Shown here one piece after another: positions 1 to 5,354 of a DNA stretch of 5,567 bases. The notes below the pieces were generated by a model. It was not told the DNA's origin. It saw nothing but the letters and a program-made list of their open reading frames with translations, and did no database searches. Position numbers and translations under genes: made by a program. Where the stretch lies: assembly GCA_012523155.1 (NCBI GenBank), contig JAAYJB010000110.1, forward strand, positions 1-5,567, written 5' to 3'. Source of the stretch: Synergistaceae bacterium (lineage in GTDB: Bacteria; Synergistota; Synergistia; Synergistales; Aminobacteriaceae). Numbering within the stretch: the first letter of the stretch is position 1; each line of letters opens with the position of its first letter.

Positions 1-590
1 CTCTCGACGTAGAGCAGCACTCCGCCCATCAGCAGCTGCTCCAGGTCGACGGCGAACCAGGAGAGAAACAGGATAGCCGTATTGATGTAGAAGGAAAACA
101 TGCCGACATCGACACCCCAGCGTTTCTTCGCAGCCACGACGATAACGTCGGTTCCCCCCGTAGAGCCGCCTACGCGGAAGACAAGCCCCATGCCGATGCC
201 GCTGCATACCCCTGCGAGCAGCGCGGCAAGAAAAGTGTTGGCAAGCACGGGATAGGAGAAGAGTTCGAAGAAGGCTACCGACCCCGATGAGAGCAGCGAG
301 ACATAGAGGGTCCACAGAACAAAGCGCGGAGAGAGCACCCGCCATCCCCAGGCAAGGAGCAGCCGGTTTCCGACAGCGATCACCCATGCGGGAGAAATGT
401 CGAAAACATAGCGCGTCAGCAGGGCTATCCCCGCGAGTCCTGCACCGGCGAAACGGTACGGCACGACGAGGGCCACAATGGAAAAATTCATCAGGACGGC
501 TCCCAGCGTCGCGTACCAGAACGTTCCCCACTCAACCCGGATCAGCTCGCCGAACTGTCTAGAAATTTTACGGATGTTGAAGCGTTCCAT
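1..590 (-). CDS. YitT-family integral membrane protein, C-terminus cut by window edge
   Basis: The first 196 residues of a polytopic inner-membrane protein of the YitT/DUF161 family are present. Family members are usually about 280-290 residues, with several N-terminal helices and a C-terminal cytoplasmic DUF2179 domain. That domain would lie beyond the left edge. A short basic N-terminus (residues 1-20) is followed by hydrophobic stretches at roughly 26-46, 50-64, 67-83, 90-112, 118-139 and 165-182. The hallmark glycine-rich motif GGSTGGTDVI is at 141-150, directly after a hydrophobic helix, as expected for the family. The ATG at 588-590 has AAGGAA (597-602) six bases upstream. It lies 66 bp after the methyltransferase gene on the same strand and may be co-transcribed with it. 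The family is widespread but its function is poorly known; transport is suspected, and no substrate can be inferred here. The family call is secure. Confidence 0.9.
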   Translation of the reverse strand, partial: MERFNIRKISRQFGELIRVEWGTFWYATLGAVLMNFSIVALVVPYRFAGAGLAGIALLTRYVFDISPAWVIAVGNRLLLAWGWRVLSPRFVLWTLYVSLLSSGSVAFFELFSYPVLANTFLAALLAGVCSGIGMGLVFRVGGSTGGTDVIVVAAKKRWGVDVGMFSFYINTAILFLSWFAVDLEQLLMGGVLLYVE

Positions 591-656
591 GATCTTTTCC
601 TTCCCCCACCTCAAAGCCCGACTCGGCAGCAGATTGGCGTCAGGCCGCTCAATTTC

Positions 657-1340
657 TCAGCCTTGTTTCGCTGCCCTGAAATACAGGAGTGCACCGTTGT
701 CGCAGGGAAGGGGTTCAAAACTGAACCCGCTCTCAAGGCATATTTTTTTAAGTTCCTCTTCTGAATGTAGAACGCCCCGGATCGTACTCCGGAGCCTTTT
801 TCTTTCCGGGACGGGAACGCTGCAAACGAACACGCCGCCGGAAATGAGGAGGCGATGAACTTCCTGAAACACCTTCTTCACGTTTCCGATGAAATTCAGG
901 GACAGGATGCACAGGCAGAGATCAAATTCGCTGGTTTCGAAGGGCAGATCGTCCCCGCTTGCCACGTAGAATTCAGGGTCCGGGAAGCCGGCGCGAAGAA
1001 ACCGTTTTGCCGCCTGCTTCAGCAGTCCGGGGCTGATATCCGTTCCCGCGTACTTGTTGTCGCTGTGGAGGAAGTTGACCGCGCTTCCGCTTCCCGTTCC
1101 CAGTTCAAGGATGCGTCTGCCGTGAACCCCTGCCACTTCCCGGGCGAGGACAGAATAGTGCTTCTGGAGATCCGCGCCTAATTTTCCGGGAAAGACGGAT
1201 TTGCTCATAAGGAAATCGTACAGGAAGGAGAAACAGTCTCCCAGCCATGGCTTGAACTGCAGCGGACGGCCGCCGCTTCCGGCAAGATAGCGGAGTTCGC
1301 CTTTCCTGATGATCCGGATTCCCGGTTTCAGTTTCGTCAT
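657..1340 (-). CDS. Class I SAM-dependent methyltransferase
   Basis: A 227-residue soluble protein with a Rossmann-type methyltransferase fold. Motif I, which binds S-adenosylmethionine, is ELGTGSGSAV at 79-88. The acidic residue ending strand 2 is D101 in GTDIS. GDDLPFE (129-135) and the SEFDLCLCILSLNFI stretch (137-151) match motifs II-III, and ISGG (167-170) precedes strand 5, in the order seen in the Methyltransf_11/UbiE-like group. About 70 residues precede motif I (aromatic-rich, FKPWLGDCFSFLYDF near 29-43) and may form a substrate cap. The ATG at 1338-1340 is supported by GAGAAGG (1349-1355) eight bases upstream. The gene sits between the GNAT gene (63-bp gap) and the YitT gene (66-bp gap), all on one strand. 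The methyl acceptor cannot be told from the sequence: small molecule, lipid or other substrates are all possible. The fold is confident; the specific reaction is unknown. Confidence 0.88.
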   Translation of the reverse strand: MTKLKPGIRIIRKGELRYLAGSGGRPLQFKPWLGDCFSFLYDFLMSKSVFPGKLGADLQKHYSVLAREVAGVHGRRILELGTGSGSAVNFLHSDNKYAGTDISPGLLKQAAKRFLRAGFPDPEFYVASGDDLPFETSEFDLCLCILSLNFIGNVKKVFQEVHRLLISGGVFVCSVPVPERKRLRSTIRGVLHSEEELKKICLESGFSFEPLPCDNGALLYFRAAKQG

Positions 1341-1348
1341 TGTTTTAT

Positions 1349-1355
1349 CCTTCTC
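1349..1355 (-). promoter_or_regulatory. Ribosome binding site of the methyltransferase gene
   Basis: GAGAAGG on the minus strand, eight bases before the ATG at 1338-1340. It supports the full-length 227-residue reading over the internal Met45. Confidence 0.6.
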
Positions 1356-1403
1356 AGTGCCTTTGGCATTTCCGGCGGCTGCCTGCGTTTCTGTTTGAAC
1401 AGC

Positions 1404-1874
1404 TTATTCTGCACCTTTGCCGGAAAAATCAAGGGTGAGGCGCAGCATATCAAAGAGCTGGATACCGTCCTCGAATATGGGCTCAGGATAATTTTGTATG
1501 AAAAAGTTCCGGTCAATGGCTGTGACCCGGAATCCCTGCCTCTGGTAGAAAGCGAGCTGGTAGCCGAATGTTCCGGTACCTACCTCCAATCGGCCGGCGC
1601 CGGACCTCCGGTAGAAATCGATGACCCACTTCAGAAGCGCAGTGCCGATACCTGATTTCTGACGGTCAGGATACACCGCGATGCACATAAGCTCATGCCC
1701 GCCCGCCTCAAGGGGCTGAACGGCACATGCGCCTGCGACAACTCCGTCGCCTGACGCGACGAAACACCGTGATCGTGCGAGATATGAGCGAAGTTTATCT
1801 TCCGAGGGATCGGCAAGCAACAGCAAATCCATTGGAGCATCGACGAGCGGAACTTCACGAATCAGCAGCGACAT
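1404..1874 (-). CDS. GNAT-family N-acetyltransferase (YvbK-like)
   Basis: A 156-residue Gcn5-related acetyltransferase that would transfer an acetyl group from acetyl-CoA to an amine; the substrate is unknown. Residues 15-23 (MDLLLLADP) and the C-terminal half with GTGTFGYQLAFYQRQGF (99-115), DRNFFIQNY (121-129) and EPIFEDGIQ (131-139) resemble the small cytosolic subgroup typified by Bacillus YvbK. The acetyl-CoA loop is motif A, V67-Y-P-D-R-Q-K-S-G-I-G77, with the usual Q-x-x-G-x-G spacing. The start at 1874 gives a length close to family norm, and a GGTGA lies seven bases upstream. The same frame extends to an ATG at 1899-1901 (165 residues), which has no recognisable ribosome binding site, but this longer form cannot be excluded. 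The gene is divergent from the amidase gene and may head an operon with the methyltransferase and YitT genes. Confidence 0.88.
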   Translation of the reverse strand: MSLLIREVPLVDAPMDLLLLADPSEDKLRSYLARSRCFVASGDGVVAGACAVQPLEAGGHELMCIAVYPDRQKSGIGTALLKWVIDFYRRSGAGRLEVGTGTFGYQLAFYQRQGFRVTAIDRNFFIQNYPEPIFEDGIQLFDMLRLTLDFSGKGAE

Positions 1875-1901
1875 ATCCAAATCACCCGATCGTATAGTCA
1901 T

Positions 1902-2151
1902 CTGAGGTCACAGGCCAGAATAATCATGCCATGGCGAGACGCTTTTTTTCATCATGATTTTACTCAATCCTGCGCCTGTTTTTATTGTACATGCATTCCG
2001 GGGTAATAACACACCTGCGGGAGCCTCCCTATGCCCGTTCAGCACTCCACGGAAACATGATACTATATGACCATAAAACCAGATGAAAGGCAACGAATTG
2101 AAATCATTTTTGCCAAATGTTAGGGGAGTATGTTTTTTGAAAGGAGACATC
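1902..2151. promoter_or_regulatory. Divergent intergenic region between the GNAT and amidase genes
   Basis: About 250 bp that must hold the promoters of the leftward GNAT gene and the rightward amidase gene. It is more AT-rich than the genes on both sides. For the leftward direction the best -10-like hexamer is TACAAT (minus strand, 1984-1989, five of six to consensus), but no good -35 sits at the right distance. For the rightward direction TTGCCA (2110-2115) looks like a -35, but no matching -10 follows; TTGAAA (2098-2103) has the same problem. A small GGGAG-c-CTCCC dyad lies near 2020-2030. I see no riboswitch, RNA gene or convincing terminator. The promoter role is inferred from gene layout. 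Confidence 0.35.
2140..2147 (+). promoter_or_regulatory. Strong ribosome binding site that fixes the amidase start
   Basis: AAAGGAGA ends four bases before the ATG at 2152, so AGGAG is five bases away. The in-frame ATG at 2083 has no comparable site, and the 23 extra residues it would add do not look like the amidase family N-terminus. This makes 2152 the likely start. Confidence 0.8.
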
Positions 2152-3525
2152 ATGAAGGAAATTCCGGAAATGTCCGTTCGGGGGTTGGCCCAGGTGATCC
2201 GTGCCGGAGAAATATCGTCGGTGGAAGTGACGGAAGCGTTTCTGCGCCGGATCCGCGAGGTAAACCCGAAGCTGAACGCCGTTGTCCAGGTCTGCGCCGA
2301 TGCGGCTCTGTCGGAGGCGGCACGGGCGGACCGTGCGCTGGCAAAGGGTGAATGTTTCGGTCCCCTCCATGGCGTCCCCATGACGCTGAAGGATTCCTTC
2401 GATTCCGCCGGCGTTGTTTCCGCAGGCGGAACCCTTGGGCGGAAGGACTTCGTTCCCGTAAAGGACGCGACGGTCCTGTCCCGTCTCAGAAAGAACGGGG
2501 CGATTCTTCTGGGAAAAACCAATACGCCCGAGTTTACCCTTATGTACGAAACCGACAACCTGGTGTACGGGCGGACTAACAACCCCTATGACCTGGAGTG
2601 TTCGCCGGGCGGCAGCAGCGGAGGCGCCGCCGCGATCGTGGCTTCAGGAGGTTCCCCCTTCGACGTGGGCAGCGATTACGGCGGGAGCCTGCGGTATCCC
2701 GCCCACTGCTGCGGAATCACGTCCATCAAGCCAACGTCGGGCCGGGTTCCGAGGACGGGACATATCCTTCCCTTCGGCGGTGTGCTGGACTCTTTCCAGC
2801 AGGTCGGCCCCGTGGCGAAGCGCGTGGAGGACCTTGAATACATTCTTCCCCTGATAACCGGTCCCGACTGGATCGATCCTTCCATCGTCCCCATGTCTCT
2901 CGGCGAGTCGAAGAACGTGGATATCCGCACGCTGAGAGTCGCTTTCCACACCGACAATGGAGTGCTTCCGGCTTCGGAGGAGACTGCGGCGGCGGTGCAT
3001 GCGGCGGCGAAAGCGCTGGAGAACGCCGGAGCCCTGGTCGAGGAGGCTCGGCCGAAGGGTATGGAAGACTCGTACGAGATCATGATGGGGCTGCTGTCCG
3101 CCGACGGAGGGGCTTCCATACGGAGGCTGCTGCGGGAGTCGGGAACGGAACGGCACTCCATTCCGTGGCTCGGCCTTGCGTCTCCCATGGAAAGTGCGGC
3201 TTTCGACGCGCTGGTCATGGGATGGTACGGCTTCCGCAGCTCCATGCTTTCGTTTCTTGAGAACCGGGACGTGATTCTTTCGCCCGTGAACGCGCTGCCC
3301 GCCTTGCCACACGGTGCAGTCAGGGACGATCTTCGGGCGTTCAGCTACACCATGGCCTACAATCTCACCGGCTGGCCCGTCACGGGGGTTCGTGCCGGGA
3401 CGTCATCGTCGGGCCTTCCCATTGGGGTGCAGATCGTGGCCCGTCCCTGGCGGGAAGACGTATCCCTGGCCGCCGCCGCATGTGTGGAGCGCGGACTCGG
3501 GGCATTCCCTCCGCCTGCTATTTAG
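2152..3525 (+). CDS. Amidase-signature (AS) family hydrolase
   Basis: A 457-residue cytosolic hydrolase of the amidase-signature family, which cleaves carboxamides through a Ser-cisSer-Lys triad. Length and layout are typical. The N-terminal helix pair (about 8-65) includes EISSVEVTEAFLRRI, the usual 'S..vt.a.l.ri' opening. GVPMTLKDS (74-82) carries catalytic Lys80. SPGGSSGG (151-158) carries the cis-Ser, S155. GSDYGGSLRYPA (173-184) carries nucleophile Ser179. The 24-residue spacing from S155 to S179 matches characterised members. The C-terminal GWPV...GLPIGVQIVARPWRE (408-435) is the standard closing block. The motif has Tyr176 where most relatives have Ile. No GatA-partner genes (gatB or gatC) are adjacent and the substrate-lining region (about 240-380) is diverged, so a free-standing catabolic or detoxifying amidase is more likely than the tRNA amidotransferase subunit. 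There is no signal peptide. The gene converges on the SDR gene with a 10-bp gap. Confidence 0.93.
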   Translation: MKEIPEMSVRGLAQVIRAGEISSVEVTEAFLRRIREVNPKLNAVVQVCADAALSEAARADRALAKGECFGPLHGVPMTLKDSFDSAGVVSAGGTLGRKDFVPVKDATVLSRLRKNGAILLGKTNTPEFTLMYETDNLVYGRTNNPYDLECSPGGSSGGAAAIVASGGSPFDVGSDYGGSLRYPAHCCGITSIKPTSGRVPRTGHILPFGGVLDSFQQVGPVAKRVEDLEYILPLITGPDWIDPSIVPMSLGESKNVDIRTLRVAFHTDNGVLPASEETAAAVHAAAKALENAGALVEEARPKGMEDSYEIMMGLLSADGGASIRRLLRESGTERHSIPWLGLASPMESAAFDALVMGWYGFRSSMLSFLENRDVILSPVNALPALPHGAVRDDLRAFSYTMAYNLTGWPVTGVRAGTSSSGLPIGVQIVARPWREDVSLAAAACVERGLGAFPPPAI

Positions 3526-3544
3526 CACAGTTGAGTTACTGTGC
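3525..3544. terminator. Possible shared hairpin at the amidase/SDR convergent junction
   Basis: A perfect inverted repeat, GCACAGT (3525-3531) and ACTGTGC (3538-3544), with a 6-base loop. It includes the last base of the amidase TAG and the TAA plus final codons of the SDR gene. Its place between two convergent genes suggests a bidirectional terminator. No T-tract follows on either strand, so classical intrinsic termination would be weak. The hairpin is seen; the terminator role is inferred. Confidence 0.45.
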
Positions 3545-4285
3545 CGTGTAACCGCCGTCGATAGAGTGGACGCTTCCGGTCATGAAGGCCGCCCGGTCAC
3601 TTAATAGGTATGCGACCAGATCGGCAACTTCCTCCCTGGTGGCGAGCCGTTTCATGGGATGCAGGCCCGCCATCCAGTCCGTGACTTCTTTGCCGGAATC
3701 CATTATGCGAGGGGTAGCGACGTAGCCCGGCGCGACCGCACACACGCGGATATTCGACTCCGCCAGCTCCAGGGCGGCCGAGCGAGTCAACCCGATGACT
3801 CCGTGTTTCGCCGCGGTGTATGAGGCCATGCCCGCCAGGCCGACAAGGCCGTTTGCGGACGACATGTTCACTATCGCGCCGGAACCGTTGGCAAGCATTG
3901 CGGGTATCTCGTACTTCATGGAGTAAAAGATGCCGGTCAGGTCCGTTTCGATAACCTCACGCCATATCTCCGCCTCAAGGTCCTGGACAGGAACACCTGC
4001 CGGGCCTGTTATACCGGCGTTGTTGACAGCCAGGTCGAGCTTCCCGAACCGCTCAAGAGTCCGTCTCACTGCTCCCTCCATAGCTTTCGGATCACGCACG
4101 TCCGCCTCGAGGGCCACTGTCCGGGCACCTTCGGGGTCGATACTCCTGGAAACTGACTCCACCTGCTCAAGGCGGCGGCTGACCAAGGCAACACAGGCAC
4201 CGCCGGCATGCAGCCGCGCGGCTATTGCTTCTCCGTTCCCTGTGCCGGCACCGGTTACAAGGGCAACCTTGCCTTTGAATTCCAT
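3536..4285 (-). CDS. Short-chain dehydrogenase/reductase (classical SDR)
   Basis: A 249-residue NAD(P)-dependent oxidoreductase of the classical SDR family, of typical length. The cofactor motif TGAGTGNG is at 11-18, ADV at 61-63, NNAG at 88-91, catalytic Ser143 (NMSSANG), Tyr156 and Lys160 (YTAAK), PGYVATP at 186-192, and a C-terminal SIDGGYTAQ like FabG-type enzymes. Strand 2 ends in S36-R37-R38 rather than an acidic residue, which favours NADP(H). The residue matching the tetrad Asn (FabG N110, in ETNL) is Asp115 here (ETDLTG), 28 residues before Ser143 as in FabG. Asn17 replaces the usual Ile in the glycine motif. The ATG at 4283-4285 follows AAGGGGGT with a 5-base spacer. A strong inverted repeat lies upstream at 4313-4350. 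Substrate cannot be assigned: a ketone/alcohol reductase is likely, and a FabG role is not supported because no fatty-acid genes are nearby. Confidence 0.93.
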   Translation of the reverse strand: MEFKGKVALVTGAGTGNGEAIAARLHAGGACVALVSRRLEQVESVSRSIDPEGARTVALEADVRDPKAMEGAVRRTLERFGKLDLAVNNAGITGPAGVPVQDLEAEIWREVIETDLTGIFYSMKYEIPAMLANGSGAIVNMSSANGLVGLAGMASYTAAKHGVIGLTRSAALELAESNIRVCAVAPGYVATPRIMDSGKEVTDWMAGLHPMKRLATREEVADLVAYLLSDRAAFMTGSVHSIDGGYTAQ

Positions 4286-4312
4286 GATTTACCCCCTTGT
4301 CGAAATAGGCGC

Positions 4313-4350
4313 GCAGAGCGCTATAGACACCGCTGCCTGCAGCGCTCTGC
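4313..4350. repeat. Perfect 10-bp inverted repeat upstream of the SDR gene
   Basis: GCAGAGCGCT (4313-4322) and AGCGCTCTGC (4341-4350) are exact reverse complements around an 18-base centre. Each arm contains the palindrome AGCGCT. The repeat starts 28 bases upstream of the SDR start and lies wholly in the 125-bp gap (4286-4410) after the AbiEi-like gene. No T-tract follows on the minus strand (next bases GCGCCTATTTCG), so a simple terminator is not clear. It could be a repressor operator, a leader hairpin for the SDR mRNA, or an end-of-transcript structure for the upstream gene. Nothing else is recognisable in this gap. Confidence 0.6.
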
Positions 4351-4410
4351 CGGAACAGGCGTACATGTCCAAAGCATGACTCCCCGGGCCAGGCTGAGCG
4401 GCGAAGCGGT

Positions 4411-5130
4411 TCATTCCGCAAACTCGTACTCTATTTCCTCAATACGGCCGCGCCGGTAGGACTTCTCTCCCCCGGGCAGCCTCCCGATTCGAGGCATGCC
4501 GAAGTAATTGAGAAACCAGTTCATGTATTTTGTTATCTTCGCAGACGCGAATATCCGCGCCAGTTCCTGCATCAGGGTAAAATCCAGGCCGGCCAGCGCT
4601 TCTTCGTCCATCCTCAGGTCGTCAAAGACAAAAGCTTTCCAGAGAGAGTAGTTCTGCGGGGTATACCTCGTTATGTACAGTTGGTCAAGCAGGGCCTTTT
4701 CTTTCGTCGCCCTGATATATCCGGGCGGTTCCTCCACCCTGCTGGTGCCGGGAAACACCATGTTCGAGGGAAGCCTCTCCCAGTGGATATTTCCGTATGG
4801 CGTCATCAGGCTGGAGCTCCGCTTCTTACTGACGGCCGTGACCGATGCAACGGCATCAGGTATAATACCTGCTTCAAAGAGCACGAGGTTTCCGGATACT
4901 GCCGCCGGACCGCAGACATTGCAGGCAAGATATCGCAGGGAGGGCTCTCTTCTGCGCAAAAGGGGCCCCAGGCAATACCATCCGCGCTTCAGCCGTTCGA
5001 TGTACCCGTCCGATACCAGGCCCTCTATCTTCTGCCATACATTGACGTATCCATTCTCGCGAAGCCTGTTCTGCAAGACCCAGCCCGGGATCTCCGTCTC
5101 CAGGCCCGCAAGCAGTTCCAGATCAGTCAT
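4411..5130 (-). CDS. AbiEi-like antitoxin / transcriptional regulator without adjacent toxin
   Basis: A 239-residue protein resembling the AbiEi antitoxin of type IV AbiE toxin-antitoxin systems. Residues 1-55 look like a winged-helix DNA-binding domain (helices near 3-10, 15-24 and 30-41, then DGYIERLKRGWYCLG, 41-55, typical of the wing and linker). The central domain has YLAC..CGPAAVSGNLVLFEAGIIP (68-91), VTAVSKKR (97-104), TPYGNIHW (110-117) and ATKEKALLDQLY (141-152), close to the conserved AbiEi pattern. The basic tail (213-230) may contact DNA. The ATG at 5128-5130 has only a weak ribosome site. Known AbiEi proteins repress their own promoter and neutralise AbiEii, a nucleotidyltransferase toxin normally encoded just downstream. 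Here a 125-bp gap and an SDR gene follow, so this is an orphan, perhaps a co-opted regulator. Family assignment is by motif recall, so moderately confident; the regulatory role is inferred. Confidence 0.72.
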   Translation of the reverse strand: MTDLELLAGLETEIPGWVLQNRLRENGYVNVWQKIEGLVSDGYIERLKRGWYCLGPLLRRREPSLRYLACNVCGPAAVSGNLVLFEAGIIPDAVASVTAVSKKRSSSLMTPYGNIHWERLPSNMVFPGTSRVEEPPGYIRATKEKALLDQLYITRYTPQNYSLWKAFVFDDLRMDEEALAGLDFTLMQELARIFASAKITKYMNWFLNYFGMPRIGRLPGGEKSYRRGRIEEIEYEFAE

Positions 5131-5156
5131 GCCGTCATCATCCCGTCTTCATTTTC

Positions 5157-5210
5157 TATTTTATGTATGTTAACATCTAATAATAAGATTTTACACTACA
5201 TAAAACGAAA
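5157..5210 (-). promoter_or_regulatory. AT-rich dyad, likely promoter/operator of the AbiEi-like gene
   Basis: Between the AbiEi-like start and the PhzF gene lies a strongly AT-rich patch. It holds an exact inverted repeat, TTTTATGTA (5159-5167) and TACATAAAA (5197-5205), centred about 52 bases upstream of the AbiEi-like ATG, and the 10-base palindrome ATGTTAACAT (5167-5176). Two -10-like TAAAAT hexamers occur on the minus strand, but without good -35 partners. AbiEi proteins are known to bind inverted repeats in their own promoter, so autoregulation is a reasonable inference, not shown here. Confidence 0.4.
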
Positions 5211-5354
5211 ATACAGGCCATAACACCCTGAGGTTTCAGGAGGATCCTTCCTGTGGAATTTTATGTGAAAGGAGAAATAGTGCAGCTGCATCAACGAGTT
5301 TTTCCTTCTGCTGAAGGAACATCCCGAAGAGAAGTTCTCACTCCCCTCAATCAA
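5206..5354. other. Intergenic stretch with small dyads, no confident gene
   Basis: This holds overlapping small hairpins: CCTGA-ggtt-TCAGG (5227-5240) and CAGGAGG/CCTTCCTG with a G-T pair (5237-5253). There is also a 10-base palindrome TGCAGCTGCA (5281-5290) and TTCCTTC-tgct-GAAGGAA (5302-5319). The last lies 36 bases after the PhzF stop but is followed by an A-run rather than a T-run in that direction, so it is not a standard terminator. Two short plus-strand frames look coding-like but have no convincing full gene (see findings). Confidence 0.4.

Noticed and set aside
478..1181. Plus-strand open frames opposite the YitT and methyltransferase genes
   Set aside because: They are antisense to genes with clear family motifs; their own translations have no recognisable motifs and basic, serine-rich composition typical of shadow frames.
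1930..1949. T-run (1943-1949) after a GC-rich stretch, as a plus-strand terminator
   Set aside because: Only a 3-bp stem (GCG-aga-CGC) precedes the T-run, and no plus-strand gene ends upstream.
1908..1955. Minus-strand 15-codon frame (MMKKSVSPWHDYSGL) just upstream of the GNAT gene, possible leader peptide
   Set aside because: It has no clear ribosome site, no run of regulatory codons and no attenuator-like paired hairpins after it; probably chance.
2083..2151. 23-residue N-terminal extension of the amidase from the ATG at 2083
   Set aside because: There is no good ribosome site at 2083, while AAAGGAGA sits at ideal spacing before the ATG at 2152, where the family-like N-terminus begins.
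2644..3312. Long minus-strand open frames inside the amidase gene
   Set aside because: They are antisense to a well-conserved enzyme; composition is arginine/serine-rich and no domain is visible.
4286..4421. TTG-started minus-strand frame overlapping the AbiEi-like stop codon, as a missing AbiEii toxin
   Set aside because: The translation is arginine-rich and low in structure, lacks any nucleotidyltransferase motif such as KGGT, and runs into the SDR gene in the wrong frame.
4673..5223. Plus-strand open frames opposite the AbiEi-like gene
   Set aside because: Two overlapping frames with no motifs and no ribosome sites; the minus-strand frame carries the conserved family pattern.
5302..5319. 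TTCCTTC-tgct-GAAGGAA hairpin as the PhzF terminator
   Set aside because: Reading along the minus strand the stem is followed by AAAAAC, not a T-tract; the T-run lies on the wrong side.
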